From the NCBI GenBank assembly GCA_963575745.1, contig CAUYUJ010015496.1, forward strand, positions 140,001 to 168,500: 28,500 nucleotides of DNA, in the 5' to 3' direction. The notes beneath the pieces were generated by a model, which made no database searches, had not been told where the DNA came from, and saw nothing but the letters and a program-made list of their open reading frames with translations. The position numbers were made by a program, and so were the translations under genes. This DNA is from Prorocentrum cordatum (Eukaryota; Sar; Dinophyceae; Prorocentrales; Prorocentraceae). Position 1 is the first letter of the stretch; each line of letters opens with the position of its first letter. Positions 9,051 through 17,399 of the stretch are shown in pieces.

Positions 9051-10217
9051 TCATTGCGAGCAACTGGGCATGGACCGCTCGACCCCCCAGTCGCCCTTCG
9101 TTGTGGTGGGTCGGTGGTAGTCTACTAGATCCCCGTCGCGATAGAGGATCTGGCCTGGTGGCGTCGTCTTAGCGCGTAATGTTCGGCTAGCACTAGCTAC
9201 CTCAGTCACCTGAATCATGGCCTCCTGGCTGATACAGCGCACTCGTTGCTCTCGTGAACGGTCTGACGTTTCTGTCTGTCGTATGTGGTCCACGGCCGGC
9301 AGGTCTGGTAGACGCGCCGGCTGACGTCCGTGCAACGCCTGGCACGGAGACACTCCATTGTAGAATGTAATGGCGTCGGTCACGAACATTGCTTCATACA
9401 GTAGACGGGGGAAGCTCAGTGGCACGTGGTGTCGTTGCAGATCTTCCTTCATCACGTGCATGGTCTGCCGTAGAATCCCACTTCTGGATTTCATGGTTGC
9501 GGCGCGTTGCCCGCGTGCTCGGATCCTAAGTTCAGGCCCCTCGCGTTCAAGGACGCCCCGAGCCGCGTCGTTGTCAAGGGCCCCCCCTCCACCAAAGTAC
9601 AAGACCTTTGCTGGACCATGGTGCAACCACGCGCAGTGGCATGTGTCCAGCACCGAGATCAGGGATGCGTCAAGGACTTCTTGACCGGCTGCTAAACGCA
9701 TGCGTCGGTCTATGATGTGGAATACGATGTGGCTCTCATGGAAGACCAAATCACGTTCGCACTTCTGATTCAATTTCCATGGCAAGGCCACCGAAGGCAT
9801 GACGGCGTTGCCTGGCTTTTCCCATGCTCGGCACTCTGGACGCGAGTCGCACGCGCCTTTGATCTTGTTCAGCTGGTCACCATCCAGACTTACCTTCGCC
9901 AAGATAAGCCTCATCTTAGGCCCCTTAGCACGGCGCCACCTCAGGCGTTGCTTCCGGAGCTCGTTGGCGACAACGGCCGGGTCGAAGCTTCGGAGGTTCT
10001 GCAAGCTGACCTGGACACCAAAGCGAGTCGAGTCAGGAAGTTCGGGAGCAAGCATTTTCGCGGCGGCTTCCGCAGCGGGCAGAGGCGGCGGTGGCTCACC
10101 ACGTTGCGAGCAGCCACGCATGTACTTCACGAGTAAACTCGAGGAACGATACGTTCCGCGAGGGGTCCCAGCACGGGCCCCTTGTCGCACAATCGCCTCC
10201 ATCGCTGTGGTTACCAC
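9051..10217 (-). pseudogene. Ty1/copia-type integrase, catalytic residues degraded
   Basis: The 388-residue ORF is the longest clean retroelement frame. Cys123 and Cys129 (CDSRPECRAW) fit the cysteine half of an HHCC zinc-binding domain; the histidine half is not clear. The catalytic core follows: RDLVF with Asp156 is the first acidic position, then VFHIIDRRMRLAAG, WLHHGPAKVLY, ARGQ and SGILRQTMHV. Where the second aspartate is expected after VLY the sequence is FGGGG (208-212), and where the glutamate is expected before SGILR there is Lys243. After the core come FYNGVSP, GRQPARLPDLP and GDLVDYHRPTTTKGDW (362-377), the usual tail of these integrases. The nominal start (GTG or ATG-like) is arbitrary, since an in-frame stop lies just upstream and gag is missing. 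Strand and order tie it to the RT at 4240-5814. Confidence 0.75.
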
Positions 10218-10660
10218 GTTGCATGTAGCTCACCCGATGACCAACCAACGAACGCTGAAAGTAACATACTTCAAATAAGAATTCCACGAGACGTCTTGGA
10301 CGTCGTTGTTGGTGGTCTTCGAGGTGTCTATCGTCGTTAGGCGGCGAAATGGCTGTGGAGGTGCGTCCCCATGTTGGTTCAAGAATATTGGGTTCGCGCA
10401 TCCGCGCAGTGGAAGTTGACACCTTACCTCGTTTCCAAGTCCGGCCCAAGTTGGAAGAAAGCGGCGGAAAGCCGGGGCGCATACGCTCTTCGGAGTTGCC
10501 AGGCGGATGTCACCCATAGTGGATATAGCGCGCCCGCTAAGGGCGCTTTGCCAGTAGCCACGCCCCGACGCCGCAGCGGCTTCGGCGGCACACCGAGCCA
10601 CGCCGTGGATAAGTATCTCCCAGACCAAAGCTTGCCTCTGTAATGGTCCAAGCGAATTTC
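10218..10660 (-). other. retroelement remnant upstream of integrase, unassigned
   Basis: A minus ORF (10628-10230) runs to a stop immediately before the integrase frame. It shows no protease (D-T/S-G) signature or CCHC knuckle. It could be a worn remnant of the gag/protease region or unrelated sequence. Confidence 0.35.
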
Positions 10661-10689
10661 ATATGGTTAAGAGCGCATTGCCATCGATT

Positions 10690-10800
10690 TCCGCGGCCCG
10701 CCCGGGTGCCCGGGCGCCCGCGTGCCCAGGCGCCCGGGCGCCCGACCGCCCGGGGGCCCGGGCGCCAGGGCGCCCAAGTGCCCGGGCGCCCCTGCGCCCT
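10690..10800. repeat. GCCCGGGC-rich minisatellite
   Basis: About ten degenerate units of roughly 9-10 bases are built on the palindrome GCCCGGGC and GGGCGCCC. It passes directly into the TATAGCCC array on its right. Confidence 0.8.
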
Positions 10801-11735
10801 ATAGCCCTATTACCATATAGCCCGATAGCCCTATATAGCCCCATAGCCCTATAGCCGTTTAGACCCATAGCCCCAAAGCCCTGTATAGCCCTATGGCCCT
10901 ACAGCCCAATAGCCCCATTGCCCCACAGCCATCTAGCGTGATAGCCCTATAGCTCTAGACCCCAGAGCCCTGTAGCTCCATAGCCAAATAGCCCTATAGC
11001 CCCATAGCCCTATAGCCCTGAAACCCTAAAGCCCCATAGCCTGGTGGCTCTATAGCCCTCTAGCCCTATAGGCCAATAGCCCTATGGCCCAATTGTCTCG
11101 TAGCCTCGTAGCCCAATAGCCCAATGGCCCACCAGCCCTGTTGCCCTACCGCCCTATAGCCCTAGATCCCTATAGTCCAATACTCAAATAGCCTCATAGC
11201 CCTATAGCCCCATAGCCCGATTTAAAACGAATGCGCGCGGCGCTAAGGCGAGAGCCCCATTTTGAAAACCACCCGCCCTCCACATTCGAAACTGCCGCCA
11301 ACTTTCAAGCTTCAGAATCACGAGGTGCCTTATAGCCCCGCAGCCCGCTCTGTAGCCCTAACCGTATAGCCCGCTAGCCCTATAGCCCAGTAGCCCTAAA
11401 AGCTCCATGGCCGTGTTGCCCGACAGCCCTATAGCCGCATCACCCTATAGCTCTATAGCCCTATAGCCCCAGCCCGATATAGCCATATCGCCCTACAACC
11501 CAATAGCCCCATGGCCCTATAGCCTTATAGCCCTATATCCTCATAGCTCTATAGCCGTATCCTTGAAGCCATATAGACCTCTTGCCCTATAGCCACATAG
11601 GGCTATAGGGCTATGGGGATATAAGGCTGTGCGGTTACAGGGCATAGGTCTACTGGGCTTCAGGCATATAGAGCTAGAGCCCTATAGCCATATAAACTGA
11701 TAGCCCCATGGCCCTATGACCCAATTGCCCCACGG
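10798..11735. repeat. 8-bp TATAGCCC satellite array
   Basis: The unit GCCCTATA repeats with period 8 and many single-base variants (CATAGCCC, AATAGCCC). A non-repeat island interrupts it at about 11222-11335. Between about 11596 and 11680 the unit flips to the other strand (GGGCTATA) and then returns. The array lies between the putative 5' LTR and integrase of the retroelement, where gag and protease would be expected. Confidence 0.9.
11584..11611. repeat. perfect 11-bp inverted repeat at the array flip point
   Basis: GCCCTATAGCC (11584-11594) and GGCTATAGGGC (11601-11611) are exact reverse complements separated by ACATAG. The hairpin sits exactly where the 8-bp array changes strand. Confidence 0.9.
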
Positions 11736-11820
11736 CCCACTAATCCTAGAGAGACTTTGATTAGGGCTTTTCTCTGGCATCATGCGATAGACAAGAGCTG
11801 ACCGCAACTCAACGGGGCCA

Positions 11821-11832
11821 GCTCCGCTACCG
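11821..11832 (-). promoter_or_regulatory. primer-binding-site-like motif
   Basis: On the minus strand the sequence just inside the putative 5' LTR is CGGTAGCGGAGC. It matches the 3' end complement of initiator methionine tRNA used as primer by many copia elements (TGGTAGCAGAG or TGGTATCAGAGC) at about 9 of 11 positions. It starts about eight bases from the edge of the repeat. No such motif follows the other repeat copy, as expected for a 3' LTR. A chance match cannot be excluded. Confidence 0.45.
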
Positions 11833-11840
11833 AGTTTAAG

Positions 11841-12056
11841 GCAGGATGAGGACAAGATGGTAAGAGTTTTGGGATACGGCGCAAGATGGCGCACCATCCA
11901 GACGACTGATCGGCCCTCTTGCTTTAGGCGCGATGGTGGGCCGCAAGACCCCCCAGCGGCCCAAGCACATCGGGGCCCAGCACCTTGGGCCAGACGCCGG
12001 CGGCACGCTCGCTATGCTCGCTATACTGATATCCTCTGAACCCCCCATTTCAGACT
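11841..12056 (-). repeat. putative 5' LTR, direct copy of 3698-3912
   Basis: This is the better preserved and more CpG-rich copy of the ~215-base repeat. Shared edges are GCAGGA (left) and TCAGACT (right). A 61-residue minus-strand reading with VLRPTIAPKARGPISRLDG is open across it, but its presence in both copies more likely reflects the DNA repeat. No target duplication matching the outer flank of 3698 was found. Confidence 0.55.
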
Positions 12057-12179
12057 GTCCGAGTATTTTGGAGGGCCGGCGAGAAAACCACATTTCCTGG
12101 ACGTCGCAAAAGATTTGGCCGCACGTTGCACTCCTGGGGGGCGTCGCGAAGTAAGGGGCCCCCCGCTGCTTGATCGATC

Positions 12180-12300
12180 ACCTCCAAGATGGCCGCCCAA
12201 GGGCGCCTACAGACGACCCCCAGAGGTGCCCAGGAGGCCCCGAGACGCCCCCAACAGGCCCCCAAGATGCCGAGAAGCTCCGCCGCCGCGGCCCCACTGG
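12180..12300. repeat. 11-bp GC-rich minisatellite, kin of 2500-2702
   Basis: Successive 11-base units read GAGGTGCCCAG, GAGGCCCCGAG, ACGCCCCCAAC, AGGCCCCCAAG, ATGCCGAGAAG. The unit AGGCCCCCAAG is identical to one at 2690-2700. Flanking sequence to 12600 carries long overlapping ORFs that I consider noncoding. Confidence 0.7.
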
Positions 12301-12673
12301 GGCATGGCGGAGGGCGCAGAGATGCTTGGAGAGGGAGCTCGAATCGCGACGCCACGACCTTTTCCGGGCAGCACTCTTTTCCCTGCCTTTTGGACGGGAC
12401 GTGGAGGCGCGCTGCCCCCTTCGCGGCTGGCCCCGAGTGCGCGTCGCACCCAGCGGGCACTGCCCTGCGGATCGCTGCCACACCAAGCATCCACGGACCA
12501 AAACCCTTGCTGAACGGCGGCCCCTGGCCCGTCACACCTGCGCAATGCGCCCAAAACGCCCTCGAACTCTGGGCAGATGATGATGCCTGACTTCGCACAT
12601 TCGGTCGGAATCCACCGCCGCCATTGTCACCGGGTGATCAGACTTCACTGCGCTCACCTGGTCAATCCAGCCC

Positions 12674-13296
12674 CTATACATTAGTCCGGGCGGCAATCCT
12701 CAGACCGACTGGCATCGCCGCCCAAGCTTTGCCGAACAATTGCCTCATTGGGCCCTTCTTATGATTGCGCACCATCTGAAATCCACGCACTCCACTCGAA
12801 GGTCCGCGCGCATCAATGAATCGCCACAATACTTCGTAGAGATCTCCATCTGTGAACAAGTCAACACATTCGTCGTATTTCCCATGCTTTGCTGACTCAT
12901 GGTCGGCCCAGTCGCAGGCATCAGCGCCCTGGTAACTCTGCGCGACCGACGCGCGTGCCCGGGTTCACACGCCCCAGTTGACTCAAGGAAGCCCCTTGTT
13001 TCCACGTTTGACATCGCGTTCCTAAAACTGGCGCAACGCAGAAACCGGTTTGCAACGGACTTCTTCTCTATGTATTCCGAAAATACTCCCCCGCCTTGCA
13101 GCGGCACATTGATGCACGCGGGAACGCCCACGCCGTGCCAGTCTCTACGTATTTGACCAATGTCGATCTCATCAAGCAAAGTCGCGCCCGCGACGGACGG
13201 AACCACGCCCGCGCGGCACCGTCGAGGGCCAAATCGTGACAACGTACAATTACGAAGATTCCCATCGGTCAGACTCGGGCCCTTTGCCCTCGACAA
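12674..13296 (-). pseudogene. probable RNase H fragment of a non-LTR retroelement
   Basis: Two adjacent minus-strand frames give a protein-like series. The first (13296-12745) begins near SLTDGNLRNCTLSRFGPRRC, which fits the first RNase H strand with its aspartate in TDG, and continues through VPACINVPLQGG. The second frame (from about 12898 to 12680) gives KHGKYDECVDLFTDGDLYE, then LWRFIDARGPSS and MVRNHKKG, which fits the later D-containing strand, the DLW helix and the terminal His of the RNase H fold as found after reverse transcriptase in LINE-like elements. A glutamate for the middle catalytic position is not clear, a frameshift separates the halves, and a TAG ends the second. No RT domain was found upstream. 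It lies outside the putative copia LTR and so belongs to a different element. Confidence 0.4.
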
Positions 13297-13924
13297 AATG
13301 TTCGCAATCCAAAACTGGGATGCAGCGGCTTCCTACGCTCTTTGGCACCAGCCAACAGTTTGCCTCTCTCGCCATAGCCTGGGCACGACGCGCCGGGGAC
13401 GCCCGCGGGCGAGTTCCCCCGTCACCGAGGCAACCAAGTAGCGAGGCGCACGGCCCTCATGAAGCCTCATAAATACATGTTCTGAATCGTGGAATTCGAT
13501 GTCTGTACTCCCGTGGATAAGCCGGAACGGACTTCCACATCGTCGCCCGACACCCAGCTCCCGCTCCAAACATCCACCCAAAACTTCGCCCCCGCCCGCG
13601 CGACACCTGGCCCGAGGAAACAGGCCGCCGCGGGAGGGCGGCCAGGACTCAGATTCGGGACTTCGGATTTCCCGCCACGGGGGGGGACGGGCGAGAACGA
13701 TTTCCCCCGTCAGCCGCGCAACGCGCGCGAAGGAGCCACCCATTCCGGCGCCGCCAGCTGGAAGCCGACCACTGCGCACCGCACGAAAAGCCTCAAATGT
13801 TGGACTTGCCGACGCCTCGAAGGATCCCACATCGGCCCCAACAGAACTTAAACAATCCGGAGGAGCGCCTGGAACCTGCATCCGCTGAGTTGGGGACATG
13901 AAGTATTCCTCGGAATCCGTTGCG
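13297..13924 (-). other. unassigned stretch with weak minus-strand coding character
   Basis: A 211-codon minus ORF (13968-13333) includes a piece that looks protein-like (RLIHGSTDIEFHDSEHVFMR, about 13525-13466), but its first third is driven by the C run. No domain is recognised. Confidence 0.3.
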
Positions 13925-13943
13925 CCCCCCCCCCCCCCCCCCC
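13925..13943. repeat. 19-base poly-C run
   Basis: Nineteen consecutive C residues on the plus strand. Such a run is prone to slippage and sequencing length error, so frames across it are unreliable. Confidence 0.95.
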
Positions 13944-14429
13944 ATCGACATCGAAAACAGACAACCATCTCACCGCGTCAAGGTTCATCGCGCGCACGCA
14001 CTGCGCGTTCAGACACCCAGGCTTCGTCCCGTCTAAGCTGATCAAGAGCCCCCCGAACGACCCAACCGCGCCACCTCGCGACCCCGGGAGGGGCGGAGCG
14101 CCTGCCTGGGCTGACCGCTCAGAGCCAGGAAAGGTACAACATTAATATGCGACCATGATCCACAATCCAAACGACACGCATCCGCAGTATATCGCGCTAG
14201 TATATCAGGTGCCCTTCCACGCTTGCCCCCTTCGACGAAGCGCCCAGCGTCTTTCCCCCCATGAGTGGGGAGCCCACACAGGGGCGGAGAGCCGATGGCG
14301 ATCCCAGGGGACGGCCTCGCCAACGCCATCCAATACAAGAATTCCCCTCATAGCCGCCCTCGCGGTCGCGACAGCCAAACATGTCTGAGGCTAGCCAGCA
14401 CTTGTCCCCCCTCCAACGCAACCCTCGTC
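13944..14429. other. stretch with no supported gene
   Basis: Only short ORFs, no motif, no ordered repeat and no RNA gene seen. Confidence 0.45.
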
Positions 14430-14990
14430 GATGATCTCCATTCTGGCCATTATAATGACAACGCCATCATCGTCCTCGTCGTCGACGTCGGTACGACCTC
14501 CTTCCATCAATGCCATCATCGTCAACAAGCGGCATCCGCAAGGTCATCATCTTCATCACGACCATCCTCTTCCTCCTCATCATCATCGCCCAGATCATCA
14601 CCCCCGCCATAATCAACATCACCAACATCATCTTCATCAGAAGCAGAATCTGAATTATCGTCATCATCATCCTCGGCAGGAGCAGCAACATCGCCATGAT
14701 CATCAGCAAGAGTAGCACCCTCATCACTATCGCCATCATCATGACCACCCTTCGCTGACAGCACCGGCGCCGCTGCCACCACGACAAGCACAATGTTCTC
14801 CATTATCACCGGCATCGCCGTCACTGTCACCATCATCATCAGCAGCAGCACAAACATCATCATCGCCGCCACCGTCGCCATCAGTCGGAGCAGCGTCGCA
14901 ATGGTCGCCCTTATCACCATGATCAAGCCCATTCGTCCCCCGCCCCTGGAAACCATCATAACAATCACTGCCGTCGTCGCTATGGTGCCT
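14430..14990. repeat. degenerate ATC/CAT trinucleotide region
   Basis: CATCAT and CACCATCATC motifs dominate, heavily interrupted. It is open on both strands, giving Asp/Glu-rich and Met/Ile-rich translations depending on frame (for example EDDDDDNSDSASDEDD on the minus strand). I treat these as repeat-derived. Confidence 0.8.
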
Positions 14991-15559
14991 GGCATCACCA
15001 TGAGCTCCCGCATCCGCGCGTTCATGGCCATGGCATCCAGCAGAATCACGAGGTTCCTGGGGGCGCCCCTCACGGCCGCGACCTCCATCGCCGGGCAGGA
15101 AAAAGTTACCCGGGCGGGCAAGGAGGGCGAACGGGACAGGAATTGCGAAGCAAGATCAATGAGGGCAATAGCGGAAGAGGCGAACTTCGGCGGGCACGCC
15201 ACCCCGGCCCCCCTCCTGGCCAACAGCCAGGTGCCGCACAACGGAAACGAAAGAGAGGATCGAGGGCATGGCCCAACATTTTCGCGCCCGTTCTCCGCCC
15301 ACAAAACCACCAGCCCGGCAGGCTACCTCCCCCGGAAAGTCAACGCGCACACGCGCGCGACTGGCAGGCTCAACCAGGGCACGGAAAGACGAGGCCGCAG
15401 ATCATGATCTGCCAGGTCCGCCGACCGAAGGGGCCATGGCGGCGCGTCAGCCGCCCTGCCCCGCCAGCCGCCCTGCCCCCGCCCCTTCGAGCAAAGTTTG
15501 CGGCCCATGAGTCGTCTTTGCGGCGCCGCCCCCAGCCCCCCTGACCACCTCAATAGCCA
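14991..15559. other. GC-rich stretch with no supported gene
   Basis: Overlapping ORFs on both strands with Ala/Pro/Arg bias. No recognisable domain or repeat. Confidence 0.4.
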
Positions 15560-15881
15560 CTACCTCCTGGGAGGGACCCAATCAAGTGGGGGTCGGACAC
15601 GCGCGCGAGAGGGCCACTTCGACGGGGCCGGCGGGCCCTCGCAACGCAGCACAGCGAAGTCTTTCCCCGCGACGCCAGCCAGCGCGACTTCGGCGCGGCC
15701 ATGCGAAGCGAGCGCGGCTACTGGCGGGCCCCAGCACAGCCGGGCCCTCTGCGCCTGCCCCCAATCAGTAACATTGACCAAGACGGGGCCACAGCCGAAG
15801 TAAGCCGATAAGTGCGCGCGGCACTCCTGAATCACGACCGCCACCTCTTCGACCAACCAAGCGAACTCACAGCCGCGCCCA
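15560..15881 (-). pseudogene. distal fragment of the 15.6-19.7 kb decayed ORF
   Basis: In the frame of the ORF at 16108-15560, the last ~100 residues are protein-like (CEFAWLVEEVAVVIQECRAH, YFGCGPVLVNVTDWG, AGVAGKDFAVLRCEGP). The preceding segment lies in another frame (end of the 17039-15867 ORF), so a frameshift near 15880 is implied. Function unknown. Confidence 0.35.
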
Positions 15882-17399
15882 ATGCTCACCCCCGTCGCCG
15901 CAGACGGGCTGGCGGGGGGGCCCGGCGAGCAGGGGGGCGGCGTCACATCCGGTGGCGTTGATCTGGTCGACGGGGGCGCCAACGTCGACGTCCTCGAGCT
16001 CCTTCGCCAACGCGGCGCCCGGGAACTTGCCTGGCGCGCGCTGGCGAAGGCGAGCCTGGCCGACGACGAGGAGAGCGGCCCCTCGGCTCGCCCAGGCCCG
16101 GACAGCAACTACGCCGCCGCCCACCCCGTCGCACGGGCCGGCGATGGAGACCGAAACGGCACCCTCGGGCTCGTCGCTGCTGCCAGGCAACCCGCGGCAG
16201 GCGCCGTCGCCCGCGCCGCGCGCGCGCCGGGCGCCCGGGGATGCCACCCTTGGAGCCCTCGCAGTCTTGCGCGGGCACTGATTCCAATTCTTCGCGCAGC
16301 ATTCCCTGGACTCGCAATCAGGGCACGTCTTGCCCGTGCTGTTTGCGAGTTTGCCCGGCTCGAGGCCCTTCCCCTTCGCGCCCTCGACGCCGCTCGCAAG
16401 ACCCCCTGCGCGCGGAGCGCCGCTCCTGCCTCCGTCTCCCATCTCGCCCTCTGGCTTGACGAGCGAGAGAGGAGCCCTCGCAATGCCGACCCCCGTGACC
16501 TTCCACTCCAGGGCGCAACGACGCGCAACGCCTGCAACCACGGCTTCTCCACAAGGCCAACCTTGCTGAAGGAGCATTTTCGCCTTGTTCCGCGCGGCGC
16601 GGTCGCGGCCGCAAGCCCGGGCGATCCCCTCGCGGGCCGAGCCCGGATACACGGCTAGCTTCAGCAAAGCGAAATCACAATACCGAACGCGCATAAACAA
16701 GCGGCGCTGGCGCAACCGAGGCACCGCGCAGCCCGCAGCGGGCAGTTCCATAGAGCCCACCGCGGCTGCTCCGCACAGGACCCACAGATGCGCGCGCAGC
16801 TTCAGGCAGGCCATGAACTGCAGAGGCGACTGGATGCGCACTTCTGGGAGGCGCAGCTCCCCGGCCTCGCCCTTCGCGACGCTGCGGCCTCCGCCAGTCG
16901 GCGCCCCCTCCGGGGCTCTCTGGCGCACCCCCTGGAGGTCGGCCCCCGAGCGCATCTTCTCGAGGCGGAGCGCGGCGAAGGCCCTGGACGGGACGGCGAG
17001 CCCCCGCCACTGGCGCCCGACCAGTGTCTTGAGAGGCAAAGACTCGCTAACGAATACAAGGTTGTCGCACGCCTCGCTGATGTCACCAGACCTCTGCTGC
17101 TATTCCGCGCCGTTGAGGGGGGCGCCCCAGTCGTCGCGGCCGCCGACCAGTGCCCCCGCGGCGCGGCGGCGGAGGGCGCGCTGAAGCTACAAGAAGGCCG
17201 AGGTCCAGGCCACCCTGACACGCAAGACCACGAGGCCGTCGTCGGCGCGGCCCGGGACCTTGACGACCTCTGCCTCCACCTCGCCCTCGCAGCTGTCATC
17301 CTTGTAGAGCCCCGCAAAATTAGCGCGACGCCGATGCCCCCATCGGCCCGCGACTTCGCGACTTGATCGATGACGGCCTCCGCCACGTTCGCCTGCCAC
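15867..17399 (-). pseudogene. long decayed ORF, central part, unrecognised
   Basis: One minus frame is largely open for ~1.5 kb. It begins with NFAGLYKDDSCEGEVEAEVV and GRADDGLVVLRVRVAW, is cut by stops near 17187 and 17110, then runs 390 codons (17039-15867). The conserved-looking parts are SGDISEACDNLVFVSES, VGRQWRGLAVPSRAFAALR and a Cys/Leu-rich segment around FMACLKLRAHLWVLCG. A cysteine cluster CPDCESRECCAKNWNQC could bind metal. The last ~120 residues become Ala/Gly/Arg-rich and may be out of frame. The strand, the joining frames and the continued protein character tie it to 17320-19262. I do not recognise the family; a repeated dinoflagellate mobile-element protein is my best guess. 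Confidence 0.45.

Larger units (their letters stand above)
3698..12056 (-). mobile_element. degenerate Ty1/copia-type LTR retroelement with nested insertion
   Basis: Read on the minus strand, the order is LTR-like repeat, primer-binding-site-like motif, integrase, linker, reverse transcriptase, RNase H, LTR-like repeat. Integrase before reverse transcriptase is the Ty1/copia order (Ty3/gypsy has the reverse). All blocks share one strand and the two terminal repeats are direct and of equal length (~215 bp). No gag or protease was recognised; the expected place is largely occupied by an 8-bp satellite array. A GC-rich block (5815-7980) splits pol. Multiple stops, frameshifts and lost catalytic residues show it is inactive. 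Weak points: target-site duplications and a polypurine tract were not found, so exact ends are uncertain, and the terminal repeats could instead be an abundant dispersed repeat. Confidence 0.6.

Noticed and set aside
10798-11735. Telomeric or subtelomeric repeat
   Set aside because: The unit is TATAGCCC, not the TTTAGGG-type unit; isolated CCCTAAA matches are single variants of the 8-bp unit.
14522-15310. 262-codon minus ORF with acidic tail and Met/Ile/Val-rich 'membrane' part
   Set aside because: Both features are produced by the ATC/CAT trinucleotide region in different phases.
15882-16658. 258-codon plus ORF
   Set aside because: It is antisense to a more protein-like minus frame and is Ala/Arg/Pro-driven by GC content.
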